A DNA stretch of 64,000 nucleotides from Engraulis encrasicolus (GCF_034702125.1 NC_085868.1:21423887-21487886); one strand, 5' to 3'. Positions 47,204 through 58,061 are shown, counted from the stretch's first letter. The notes: generated from the letters alone by a model not told the origin. Numbers and translations are program-made.

Positions 47204-47501
47204 GCAAATGCATTTTGTATTTCTATACCCATACAATGACTGCCATATACAAAGCATATTCAACAGAAGACTAGTGGGGAAAAGATAAGTCCTCCTCAAA
47301 CAGCTCTATAATTATGGAGAGGACTGTGCAGCACCATCTCAATCAAGACAGTCATCCATGGAAGCATGACTTGCATGCACTATACTGTATGTAAACTCAA
47401 TGTTTTAGGTTTTCTCATCCAATGTTCCCAATTGTGTGTGTGTGTGTGTGCACGCGTGCATGCGTGTCTGTGTGTGTGCATGGCTGTGCGTGTGTGTGTG
47501 T

Positions 47502-47707
47502 CAGGCTGGTACGCAATTCTGAATTGACTGAATTTGAATTCAAAGTAATGCCATAATATGAACTCTAGGTGGTGGTGTTCTATGTACTCTCAATGGGTGG
47601 TGTAGCATAAATTCAAAGAAATTCAAGGTAATCACACCACCTAGTGTTCGTATTATGGCATTACTTTGAATTCAAATTCATTCAATTCGGAATTTCGTAC
47701 AAGCCTG
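47502..47707. mobile_element. 206-bp near-palindromic MITE inserted in TG repeat
   Basis: CAGGCTGGTACGCAATTCTG at the left and (reverse complement) CAGGCTTGTACGAAATTCCG at the right. About 75 bp per arm match, including GAATTCAAAGTAATGCCATA in both. TG repeat flanks both sides, which masks the duplication. Confidence 0.85.
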
Positions 47708-48055
47708 GTGTGTGTGTATATGTGCGCGTGTGTGTGAGATTACGTATACACAGTACGGGTATGTTAATGTAAATGCCTTGGCTTGGCTATTTTCATACAT
47801 TGATGTGGTATTGATTGTAGTAACACAAATCTGTCGGGGGGAGAGCCAGGCCGAAACACCTTCCTATTTGATGGTCTTTTTCAATAACTGTGTGGCAGAT
47901 ACGACAATTTCACCCCACAATCAACATGTCAATCATCTCATGAATGTCATACAGGGTATTACACCAGCGGCGACAAGATCAAGCAACACAGAATCGCTGG
48001 ACTGCGCAGCGAGAGGTATGCGAGCGATAGAGGCAACAGAGTATGTCCGTTAGAG
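47708..48055. other. Unassigned stretch
   Basis: A 113-residue frame at 47712-48053 has no recognisable motif; I do not support it as a gene. Confidence 0.5.
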
Positions 48056-48164
48056 CATTGTTTCTCAACCAGGGTGCCGGGGCACCCTGGGGTGCCACAC
48101 CCCCCCCTCCGGGGTGCCGTGGAAACGTGGCTGACGGTAGGCCTATTAGTCCAGCGGATGGGTG

Positions 48165-48990
48165 ATTTGATCGTGCACTTTTGAGTAAAAGCATGAAAAT
48201 CGGTACACATATCCTTCTTGATATGCTGATTAATATTAGCGTTGGAGGCATCGCGAAAAATTCTGCGTTTTCAAGATGGCCGCCAAATCCAATATGGCCG
48301 ACCCATATTAATGAATCTACCTTACACTTTGTAGTAAAAGCATGAAAATTGGTACACATATCCTTCTTGATATGCTGATTAACATTAGCATTGGAGGCGT
48401 CATGAAAAATGAATCGTTTTCAAGATGGCCGCCAAAACCAATATGGCCAATTCGTATTTATGAATCTACCTATCTACCTAACACTTGGTAGTAAAGGCAT
48501 GAAAATCGGTACACATATCCTTCTTGATATGCTGATTAAGTTTAGCGTTGGAGGCGTTGCGCAAAATTCCTCGTTTTCAAGATGGCCGCCAAATCCAATA
48601 AGACCGACCCATATTAATGAATCTACCTGAGACTTGTTAGTAAAAGCATGAAAAACGGTCCACATATCCTTCTTGATATGCTGATTAACATTAGCATTGG
48701 AGGAGTCACAAAAAAATAATCGCTTTCAAGATGGCCGCCAAATCCAATATGACCAACCCATATTAATGAATCTACCTGACACTTGGTGGTAAAAGCATGA
48801 AAATCGGTACACATGTCCTTGATATGCTGATTAATATTAGCATTGGAGGCGTTGCGGGGAAAAAAACATTGTTTTCAAGATGGCCGCCAAATCAAATATG
48901 GCCAGCCCATATTAACTACCTGGTAATTTGTGGTAAAAGCATGACAATTGGTACACATAGTTACTTTACATTAGATGCTTATTCATATTA
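48165..48990 (+). repeat. 149-bp tandem array, left arm, five good units
   Basis: CAAGATGGCCGCC lies at 48272, 48421, 48578, 48727 and 48876: spacings 149, 157, 149, 149. The 157 is explained by a TATCTACC duplication near 48470. Each unit also has TTGATATGCTGATTAA, a GGAGGCGT segment, CCCATATTAATGAATCTACC and AAAGCATGAAAATCGGTACA. A sixth, decayed unit near 49000 lacks the 13-mer. Confidence 0.97.
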
Positions 48991-50490
48991 GGGGCCATGA
49001 ACAAAAATCAAATATGACTGACCCATATTACAATACAATACATTGCAATGTGTATTTATGTAGCACAGTATCACAACTATGAAGTTTACTCAAAGCACTT
49101 TGAAGAAAGACATACACGCATACATACACATTCACACACCAGCTGTGCACAGTGGGCAGACTGCCGTACGGCACCGGTTGTCAGGCGAGACACACACACA
49201 CACACACGCACACACGCAAACACGCACACACGCACACACACACATGCCAAATCTTCACATCATTATCATGGTCTAGAAATGAATCCTATACTGTACATGT
49301 AAACTTTTCACTCAAGTTATATTTTACATACCCTGAGTTGACTTTTTGATGGCCATCATGTTCCAACTGTGCCATTCACCATTTATTCAAAGTTTATGTC
49401 AATCTTTTAATTAGGCATTATTGGCAGTTTGATTGATGTTGGCCATAGTATATACCATAGCCTGTGAAATCCTACTACTTTACACAATTGTTCTGATCTG
49501 AAATGTAGCATGGATTCCATCCCTCAGTGAGGGTACCAGATCTTGGGGTGCAATCAGGAGAATGAGTAGGGGTGTAAAGGCGATGGCTGCAGTTTGTTTG
49601 AATAGATACAACTAACATGATTGGATATGGGCTACACATATGCCAAATACCACATTCTCAACGACCTATAAACTGCCATGGGCAATCGTAAATCACAACT
49701 TTACTCTGAGAAATTGTATAACCACCAGATTATCTCACTTGTGAGATCAACTTGTGTTAACCAGGCAAGATATACCATACAACTTGCATTGGGTGCAGGA
49801 TTGCAGTTTGTTTGAAAACCTTGTGCAGCTAGAAGTAGTCATCAACTATTAGTTTCTTTGAAGTAAGCAATCATAACAATGTCCATGAATTAACAAATCT
49901 TTCTGTCTAGCAATCTTGAAATCCTGGCCCTTTTGGAATTTGTACAAGGCCTATGCAGTTATCACTAAGCTCTAGAGGTGCTGTACATCCCACAAGCCCC
50001 TCAAAAGCCTTGGATTTGTACATAACGCTACTGCCGTATTACCTATTTGAGGCCTCAAGAATGCAATCAGTGTACCTATTGAAGAGTATTAGCACAGAAC
50101 ATTTCATACATATCTGTCCATCTGCACACAACCTATAATGCAAACAAAGTCAGCAATCTTCAAAGTGTAAGGCTTTAACACTTTATCAGTTCATGTACCT
50201 ATTATAGAGTGGTAGAACACAAGAGGTGGTGCAAACTCTTGCACCTATTCTAAAGTTATCACATTACAGAAAATAATCTATTGTGGTGGTGGCAGACACA
50301 GTTTGGGCAAAACCATAACATATGCAGTAGAGTAGAGTATTGTTTATGCATCACTTCATTTGATAACATGCCAATAATGTTTCATCATTGTCAATGGTAT
50401 TTTGTGAGTGTTAATTATATGCAATGCCAACATATTTTTGTAGAAAAATATGTAATTTCTTATAAACACTATCTTAGTTGGCCATTTTGA
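48991..50490. other. Central part of the foldback element
   Basis: AT-rich, with a CA/CACG tract at 49190-49242. No coding signal. Confidence 0.6.
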
Positions 50491-51345
50491 AAATGTGTTT
50501 TTTCCCACAATGCCTCAATTTCTAATATTAATGAGCACATCAAGAAGTAACTTAAATGTGGACCAGTTTCCATGGTTTTACTAAAAGTGCCTGAAGGATT
50601 TATTAAAATGCGTTTGCCATATTTGATTTGTCAGCCATCTTGAAATGTAAACTTTTTTGCAAAGTATCGAGTTCTTTTATCAATCAAAATATAAAAAAGT
50701 AACTGTGCACAAATGTCCATGCCTTTACTACAAACTGTCAGGTAGCTTCATTAATATGGGTTGGCCATAATGGATGTGGCGGCCATCTTGAAAATACAGC
50801 ATTTTTAGCAATGCCTCCAATGGTAATATTTATCAGCATATCAAGAATGATATGTGTACCGATTTTCATGCTTTTATTACCAGGTGTCAAGAAGATTCAT
50901 TAATATGGGTAGGCCATATTGGATTTGGCGGCCATCTTGAAAATGCTAAATTCTTCGCACCGCCTCCAATGCTAATACTAATCAGCATATCATGAAGGAT
51001 ATATGTACCAATTTTCATGCTTTTAATACCAAGTGTCAGGTAGATTCATTAATATGGGTCGGCCATACTGGATTTGGCGGCCATCTTGAAAACAACACAT
51101 TTTTCGCTACATCTCCAATGCTAATATTAATCAGCATATCAAGAAGGATATGTGTACCGATTTTCATGCTTTCACTACCAAATATCAGGTAGATTCATTA
51201 ATATGGGTTGGCCATATTGGATTTGGCGGCCATCTTGAAAACGATGCATTTTTCACGACGCCTCCAACGCTAATATTAATCAGCATATCAAGAAGGATAT
51301 GTGTACCGATTTTCATGCTTTTACTCAAAAGTGCACGATAAGGCC
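50491..51345 (-). repeat. 149-bp tandem array, right arm, four good units, inverted
   Basis: GGCGGCCATCTTG at 50778, 50927, 51076 and 51225: spacing exactly 149 each time. Units further left (near 50480 and 50630) are decayed (GGCCATTTTG, GTCAGCCATCTTG). It is the mirror of the left arm, with decay rising toward the centre in both. Confidence 0.97.
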
Positions 51346-51713
51346 CTTTTGTGTGTCCCATCCGCCGAACTATATGTGAAATTGACCTAAATAAATAAAT
51401 AAATTGTGTAATATAATACATATTTGTCTAAATTAATAAATAATACTTAGTCGGTGGAATCTTTCATCTACCATTTATGCACAATAAAGTACATTTAGGT
51501 CACCCCAGTATGTCCTACACATAGCCTGTCTGAGATAAAGCTGCAACTTCGAACGTAAGTTGTGTGACGTCTCCAAATGTGTTACTTTTCTAAGCTTGTG
51601 TGGTATCAAATGCGATGCCATGTTATGGCTTGGTGGTTTGGGGTGCCTTGAATTTTTTCATGAATTGAAAGGGTACCTCGCCTAAAAAAGGGTTGAGAAA
51701 CACTGCGTTAGAG

Positions 51714-52284
51714 GACCAAACATCTGTCTACAACACCCAGCTTTATTGCCCAAGCTACCCATGACTTAGCAATAGCGAACGCGCAAACATTTTTCATCCA
51801 ACCCTGACAGTGTTGCTTGCTCTGAGAGTTCGCATTGACAGCTTACCCATGGGGGCAGAACTTTACATTGTGTTTGAAACGTCTTAAAAGAACAGACCAC
51901 CATACTTTAATGAAATATGTTCTTCTCAGAAGGGAGAGGAGATGATACATACTGTACCTCTCCGAGCATTGTGCGACCTCCCAGTTATTCAGACATGCTG
52001 TCACTCCTGTTAGCATTAGCTACTCAGCATGGCCGATGGTAAGTTTCGGGGGGTGTTAGATGTGACCAAAGTCTTCCACGTTTGGACTGTTTTACAATGG
52101 ATTGTTTTGGTCACATCTTGCAAAGTGTGTGTTATACAGTAGGCCTATGTGTTATATGTAAGCTGAGAGCAATGTTCTGTGCTATTAGTTTGGCTGATTT
52201 GGTTATAGGTTCGAGTTCCGCAAAAGCATCCAAAGTTACAAACAATGTGCTTTAACACATAGCTGCTTTGTGGTCTTCATGGAG
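51714..52284. other. Unassigned stretch
   Basis: ATGGCCGATG followed by GTAAGT at 52029-52044 would fit a first coding exon with a splice donor, but nothing else supports a gene. Confidence 0.4.
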
Positions 52285-52490
52285 CAAGGCTGGGCTGGGG
52301 GAGAAATAGGGCCCGGCACTTTTAACTTAAAGGGGCCTCTAATAACTAGCGATGCAGAGCTGACTTGTCAATGGGCCCCTATTTGCAGAAATGTATATAT
52401 ATTATTTTATTTATTTAATTTTTTTTACATTTCTGAAAATGGGGGCCCACGAGGAAATGCCCACTATGCCAGATGGCCAGTTCGGCCCTG
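52285..52490. mobile_element. hAT MITE (GGGCTGGACTGG family), copy 1, perfect duplication
   Basis: CAAGGCTGGGCTGGGGG at the left and CCAGTTCGGCCCTG at the right; TCATGGAG flanks both sides exactly (52277-52284, 52491-52498). Interior ATTTCTGAAAATGGGGGCCC and GGGCCCCTATTTGCAGAAAT words are shared with 56816-57479. Confidence 0.88.
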
Positions 52491-52860
52491 TCATGGAGCC
52501 AGGGGCACCAACCATTTTTGACCAGTGAGGGAGCACCAAAAGACACAAATCTTAACAAATATTGTTTATGAAGGGGGCACCAGTGAGGTATAGTGCTCAG
52601 GGACACCAACTGTTTTTGACCAGTGAGGGGGCACCAAAAGACACAATAAGGGGGCACCAGTGGGTACAGGGCCCAGGTCACCACATTAGCTTAATAGGGT
52701 CCTGCAGTCGGACCCCTGCACACTGCCATGTAGCCTACTGTGTATGGGTAGATGACGGATAGGCAGCAAAAAACATTTCTTTCACAAAACATTGTTTATG
52801 AGGGGAAAAAGTATATGTCTGCGTAGTGCAGCAATTAATCTTTCAAAAAATCCAAGTGGT
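52491..52860. other. Unassigned stretch with short internal repeats
   Basis: TTTTTGACCAGTGAGGG-GCACCAAAAGACAC occurs at about 52514 and 52614, and AGGGGGCACCAGTGRGG-TA at 52573 and 52648: two units of about 100 bp. Confidence 0.6.
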
Positions 52861-52899
52861 CACAATGTTGGTCTATTCATTGATTATTTATTTACGTTG

Positions 52900-54935
52900 A
52901 TAAAGCAATTTGCTGAAAATATGTCCTTTGGTGTGACGTTAAGAAATAAATATATTAAATAATGTAGAAATGGCTTGATGGAGTTTTATGAACATTGTTA
53001 CTCTCTTCATATTTATTGCAATTTTTTAAAGTCTTAATTTAATGAGAAATTACCATTTAAGTATTTGTTTTCCCATTAGATGTGAGATTATTAGAAACCT
53101 TCGAGGAAAAACAGGGATATCTTTCTTTTAAATGTTCAAAATTGTCCGAATTTATACTAACTTTTCAGGGACGATAATTTGTTCTTCCCTAATGCAATAT
53201 TCAGTGTTTATCAAACATATTGTTTAGCTCAAACAAATATTTGAGCGTTTAAAACATGTCACACCGTAGGACATTCATGTCACGCTAAAGGACAGAAATG
53301 CAAAACTGAGCCAGAAACAAATATATCAACATGATTATTTTGTCTTTTGATCATAATATAATGTTGTAGTCAATATGGACCTACGATTTACACTTATAAG
53401 TCTTTGAATCGTCGATTATCAGCCTATCGTAAGTCTTAATGACAGCCATGCGGTCATTGAATGTAACCTGCAGAGCTCATAAGACTCATACTGAAGTGTG
53501 ACCTTGGCATGACCATCACACTTTTGTAGGTATGCTATGACTGTCACACCATTGAGCCTGTAGTGTGTAGTGGCCAGTGCCTGTTTGGTATCTCAAGCTG
53601 GACAGCACATTTATGCTGTATATTGAGCTCTCCACAGCATACTTTATTCATCTATACTCCTCTATATACTCTCTCACTGATCTTTCCTTGTTAACAGAAA
53701 CACCTTAGTGGTGCAGCTTGGACACATCCTCAGCAATGAACCCAGAGATCACGGGGTGTTTCGGGTCTTTGATCATTGAACACCCTCACCTGGGCGACCC
53801 AGCCGGGGCTGATCAGACCCCGACTTGTGTCCAAGCAGCGCACTAAGCCATGTGTCGCCCCTTTTTATCCACAGCCACCTTGAGGCTCTCTCAGCTGCCT
53901 CACAGATGTTTCTGGTGGCTTTCCTTTCTTGAGCACCTCTGATTCCAAGTAGCCGGAGTGACCGGTGCAGGCTCTGTCCTGGAAATCCTCTGCAGCCAAC
54001 CTCAATTGGCTCACAGCGGGCCCTCCATCCTTTCAGCCTGCAGTCGTCCACCAGCTCCAAGCTACAAGCTTCCTTCACTGTTACCGTTATATGTTATGGT
54101 TTCAAAGCACCATTAATGACATTTTATATAATTTGACAGTATCTAAAATCAACAGCAAATATTCATCAACAATGCATCAAAGTATAAATTCCAAAGGCCA
54201 ATAAAGGAATAAGTAATTTGAATACACAATATTTATCTAGTCAAACAAAACAAAACAAAATGTACTACCAGTTGTTTTAAAAGCTATTTCTCAAATATCT
54301 AGTCCATTGGTGTGACCTGTTTGTCCTTTGGTGTGATACTCTTAAGTGTCACACCATAGGACTTTTACCATCACACCATAGGACTTTTGAGCTTTTGAGT
54401 TAATTTAAAGCCATGTCGTTGCCAACTGAAATACAATTTCACCTTTAGTAAGATGCATTTTCATACATCTACATAAGAAAAAAATATGAAAAATATACAA
54501 TATTGTCAAAATGTATTTTATGGCTGTCACACCAAAGGACTACAAAACGAATACATCGTGTGGTAGCAAAACATAATTGATTGATTGAAGAACTCTAAGA
54601 GAAAAATCTATAAACCACCCTTGCCATTGGCTTCTTAAGGGTCTAAAGTCACAATTTATGTACCGCTGGAGCTTCAACAATAGATAATTATCCACAGAAT
54701 TAACCAAAAATATGATGTCACACCACAGGACATTGTTTTCTGCGACAAACTTTCATAAGTCCATACGGTCTCAGAAAAACAGGAAAAAAATTAAGCATTG
54801 CCACTTGCTAAAATAGACACCTTGAAAAACATGCCAGGGTTGTTTAGACAAATGACTGAGTTTTGATTATTTATTTAAAAATGTTTTAATATGGAGAACC
54901 AGGCTTGCCTCAGTCACACCATAGGACAAATGTGA
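52900..54935. repeat. Region with about ten copies of the 15-mer GTCACACCAWAGGAC
   Basis: Plus orientation (GTCCTTTGGTGTGAC) at 52923, 54302 and 54323. Minus orientation at 53258, 53279, 54348, 54370, 54526, 54717 and 54913, with 0-3 changes each. A weaker one lies at 53543. The copies are dispersed, not tandem. An RLE LINE relic (53700-54080) lies among them. Element borders and class are unknown. Confidence 0.85.
53700..54080 (-). pseudogene. Second type of RLE LINE, C-terminal fragment
   Basis: Minus frame from LELVDDCRLKGWRARCEP through PIEVGCRGFPGQSLHRSL, RLLGIRGAQERKATRN and AAERASRWLWIKRGD to a stop after RLGRPGEGVQ. The EVGCRGF block and the RASRWLWxKRG close are typical of the C-termini of LINEs with a restriction-like endonuclease (R2-related) in fish. 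It is a different family from the copies at 7190 and 10309. The nuclease's N-terminal PD part and the RT are missing. A short 3' UTR ends near 53700. Confidence 0.65.
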
Positions 54936-55143
54936 CATTTGACTCAAAATTAAGTATACTTATTTAAGCTCTGGATTTATTACACATTACTTTTTCACAA
55001 CAACGACATTAGTTTAATCATTTAAAGCATTGACAATTTTGAAAGCATGAACTTACTTAATTTTAAGAGCCTGCGACAGCAAAATTTACACGTCACGTCA
55101 TCTACCCATATATGAAGGAGAAGGGGGAAATCCGCAATCTTTC
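54936..55143. other. Unassigned stretch
   Basis: AT-rich DNA, nothing recognised. Confidence 0.5.
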
Positions 55144-55515
55144 TTAGGCCGAATTCACACCAAGGCGTCGTGGAACGGAAGGGGGATGTCTTTCTGCTTA
55201 GTTTTGGCCGGCATGTTTTACTCTGACTTTCACACCGATGGCGTTGACGTGCGTGACCAGTCCTGTTCAAAATCCCCCCCACAATCATAGCATGCTACTT
55301 TGCCATTCATTTGAATGGGACACTGCCAGCCACTGCCCAAAATCCGAGTTCTATTTTCCAAATGATGCGCGAAGCGGAGCCGGCTGCCGTGCCGCTGACG
55401 TCCGACTACCGCCGGTTGGTGTGGAAGGATATGTTTCCATGTATTTTCGCCACTGCCACTAAAAATCGCTTCCGTCCCGCGGAAGCTTCACCGCCTTGGT
55501 GTGAAGCCGGCCTAA
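55144..55515. mobile_element. 372-bp MITE with 24-bp inverted repeats
   Basis: TTAGGCCGAATTCACACCAA at the left and (reverse complement) TTAGGCCGGCTTCACACCAA at the right differ at two positions in 20 and continue with GGCG. Interior GC-rich, non-coding. Target duplication unclear because the TTA...TAA ends are themselves symmetric. Confidence 0.85.
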
Positions 55516-55545
55516 GGCTTTACAAATAGAAAATGTATTGTTCGC

Positions 55546-55548
<3 letters not shown>

Positions 55549-55586
<38 letters not shown>
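55549..55586. repeat. (TG)n microsatellite
   Basis: About 19 TG units, just right of the MITE. Confidence 0.97.
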
Positions 55587-55588
<2 letters not shown>

Positions 55589-55775
55589 CAGTGAGGGGGT
55601 GGAGGGTGGGGGAGTGAGAGTTTGTGTGCACAAAGGCTTTGTTCTCCAGCAGTGTGATTGAAGGGGGATCGGGGTTGAGGTGGACAAGAGAATGCTTTAC
55701 AGGACAGAGGAAATCATCAGACCACAGGAGGAAAGGCAAGGCTGTGAAAAGCATTTTGCCCTATAGAGGGATGAG

Positions 55776-55778
<3 letters not shown>

Positions 55779-55862
<84 letters not shown>

Positions 55863-55970
55863 CTTGAGGGAAATCAAAAGGGAGGCAGGAAGCAGTGAAA
55901 CATATTTTTCTCCATCGAGAAATGATACACAAACACTCACTCTCTTGTGCTCTCTCTCTCTCTCTCGTGT

Positions 55971-56009
<39 letters not shown>

Positions 56010-56015
56010 AACTTG

Positions 56016-56100
<85 letters not shown>
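55779..56100. repeat. (CA)n and alternating (CT)n/(CA)n, tandem-like
   Basis: CA 55779-55859; CT/CA blocks 55940-56098. The unique segments after each array (GGGAGGCAG-GAAGCAGTG, TTTCTCCATCGAGA and GGGAGGCAGTGAGAG, TTCCCCATCGAGAGG) are alike, and the segment before the first array (GGCAAGGCTGTGAAAAGCA, TTTGCCCTATAGAG) is similar. Confidence 0.93.
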
Positions 56101-56101
<1 letters not shown>

Positions 56102-56197
56102 GAAAAGGGAGGCAGTGAGAGGCATTTTCCCCATCGAGAGGTGACGTCTCCCCTCTGCATTCAGACCAGGGATGGCCTGAGAATCTAAATTAGTCTG

Positions 56198-56316
<119 letters not shown>

Positions 56317-56384
56317 ATACCCTTCTCCAGTCACAGACACAAACGCACATGTCAAAGGTAGTGTACAAAAGCTGTGTACCGCAC

Positions 56385-56702
56385 AGATGCACACGCACAC
56401 ATACACATACACGCACGCGCGCACACACACACACACACATACATATATATACACACACACACACATACATTGTAAATGTTGGAATATAATGTTTCACAAT
56501 GTAAAATAGAAAGGCTTAGTTCCCGGACAATGGAATGGAATAGAAAACAAAAAAAATTGCAATCCGTTAAATCTTACCATCTTGTACACTAATGCACATG
56601 CACCACATGCGAACACACGCACACGCACGCACACACGCGCACACACACACACACACGCGCACACAGACACACACACACGCGCACACAGACACACACACAC
56701 AC
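56385..56702. repeat. CA, CG and TA alternating tracts
   Basis: CACGCGCGCA with CA and TATATATA near 56440-56450; CACGCGCACACAGA units repeated at 56655-56692. Alternating purine-pyrimidine throughout. Confidence 0.93.
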
Positions 56703-57005
56703 TCTATGTCCCATTCCTGTTCGTCTGTACAGTATTTGCATATCAATATGGGATACTGGGAAATCCTACTCTCCAGAAAATGGAATGAGCACAAACAATG
56801 CAATACCCCAATGAACAGGGCTGGACTGGCCATCTGGCATAGCGGGCATTTCCCAGTGGGCCTCACACCCTTGTGGGCCCCTATTTTCAGAAATGTTGGC
56901 TAAAAACTAAATAAATCTGAAAATAGAGGCCCACAAGGACGCAGGGCCCACCGCTGAGTCAGTTCTGCACTGCCAATTAAGGAGGGGGGGGGGTTGGAGT
57001 GTTGG

Positions 57006-57339
57006 CTTTAAAGTGATTCTGTCCCATTTTTGGAAATAAGCTTATTTTACACCTCCCCTTGAGTTAAATAATAATGTTTTACCGTTCTCCTGTACTTTCA
57101 ACCGTTCTCGGGGTATGGCAGTGCAAATTTTACCTCCATGCTAGCAGTTAACATTGAGTCCTATGAGACCAGTTAGCCGCGAGCTGGTCTCATAGGACTC
57201 AATGTTAACTGTTAGCTTGGAGGCAAAATTTGCACTGTCATAACTAGAAAACGGTTGAAAGTACAGGAGAATGGTTATTTAACTCAAGGGAAGGTGTAAA
57301 ATAAGCTTATTTCCAAAAATGGGACAGTATCACTTTAAG
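57006..57339. mobile_element. Near-perfect 334-bp palindromic MITE
   Basis: Arms from CTTTAAAGTGATTCTGTCCC (57006) and its complement (ends 57339) pair along about 165 bp each, down to GGACTC/GAGTCC and CCAG-CTGG around an 11-nt loop (57173-57183). A few mismatches and small indels only. Confidence 0.93.
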
Positions 57340-57423
57340 TGATGAAGAAGGCCAGACGGCCGAAACGTCACTTCACCATTAAAACATGGAGCAGAGTGTG
57401 CGGCATTCTTTTCTTTTTCTTTA
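57340..57423 (+). mobile_element. 84-bp retroposon-like insert with 16-bp target duplication
   Basis: ACAGTATCACTTTAAG occurs at 57324-57339 and again at 57424-57439, bracketing TGATGAAGAAGGCCAGACGG then CCGAAACGTCAC and a T-rich 3' end (TTCTTTTCTTTTTCTTTA). A 16-bp duplication fits target-primed reverse transcription better than a DNA transposon. Related words occur at 43598, 44016 and 63158. Confidence 0.65.
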
Positions 57424-57519
57424 ACAGTATCACTTTAAGCCAAAAGTCCGGACCCTATTTCTCCCCCAGTCCAGCCCTGCCAATGAATACACAGTAGTCT
57501 CGGATCTTAGGATGAAAGA

Positions 57520-57760
57520 CACTATAGGGTTACAGGCATTATGCTCTCCCTGTCTTCCCTCCCTGTCTTTCTCTATCATTCCTTTTCTCTCGTTCTTTCT
57601 TGGTATCCATCTCTCCCTCCCCTTCTTTCCCATATCTCTTTCCACTATTCTCTCTCTCTCTGTGTCAATCACTCTGCTAGATTGGCAGTCTTTCTAAGAG
57701 CTGGTTGCTCAAGCACACTTGAGTTGCAGAGTCATTCTTACATCCTGTCTTATCACACAC
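57520..57760. other. CT-rich unassigned stretch
   Basis: Pyrimidine-rich 57540-57660, no coding signal. Confidence 0.6.
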
Positions 57761-57775
57761 ACGCATACACAAACA

Positions 57776-57778
57776 CGT

Positions 57779-57866
<88 letters not shown>
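57776..57866. repeat. (CA)n microsatellite
   Basis: About 44 CA units. Its end abuts the next MITE. Confidence 0.98.
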
Positions 57867-57869
<3 letters not shown>

Positions 57870-58061
57870 ACGTTTACATGACACATTTAATTCAGAATTA
57901 ACTCCCTTTAATTCTGAATAAAGCTTAATTCCACTTTGAAAGCGTCATGTAAACATTTCACAATTTGGAATTAAATGAGAGATCAAAGTAAACTCGATGG
58001 AACTATTTCATTCTGAGTTATTAATTTAGAATTTAAAACGTCATGTGCAGTAAATGTAGCC
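57867..58061. mobile_element. MITE with GGCTACATTTAC ends
   Basis: GCTACGTTTACATGACAC at the left; (reverse complement) GGCTACATTTACTGCACATG at the right. The interior repeats TTAATTCAGAATTAA/TTTAATTCTGAATAA, GTCATGTAAAC and other inverted words. Confidence 0.75.

Larger units (their letters stand above)
48056..51705. mobile_element. hAT-type foldback element, 3.65 kb, perfect 8-bp duplication
   Basis: CATTGTTTCTCAACC at the left and GGTTGAGAAACACTG at the right; CGTTAGAG flanks both sides exactly (48048-48055, 51706-51713). Inside the ends, a second symmetry begins at GCGGATGGG (48161; complement CCCATCCGC at 51357). From there ATCGTGCACTTTTGAGTAAA leads into inverted arrays of a 149-bp unit (next entries). 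The centre is AT-rich with a short CA tract. No transposase frame, so it must have been mobilised in trans. Confidence 0.9.
56816..57479. mobile_element. hAT element (GGGCTGGACTGG family), copy 2, perfect duplication, with nested inserts
   Basis: CAGGGCTGGACTGGCC at the left and CCAGTCCAGCCCTG at the right; CCAATGAA flanks both sides exactly (56808-56815, 57480-57487). It contains the 334-bp hairpin element (57006-57339) and the short retroposon-like insert (57340-57423). Confidence 0.9.

Noticed and set aside
47712..48053. 113-residue frame left of the foldback element
   Set aside because: No conserved motif, starts in TG repeat and ends at the element's target duplication.
48165..48990. 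CRISPR-like array
   Set aside because: The regular 149-bp spacing is a plain tandem repeat: no short repeat with unique spacers, and the genome is eukaryotic.
48409..51341. Repeated 60-70-residue frames such as those reading HAFTTKCQVDSLIWVGHIGF
   Set aside because: Each is the same 149-bp non-coding unit read through; frames stop in every unit and occur on both strands by array symmetry.
53965..54204. Plus-strand frame over 53965-54204
   Set aside because: Shadow of the minus-strand LINE endonuclease fragment.
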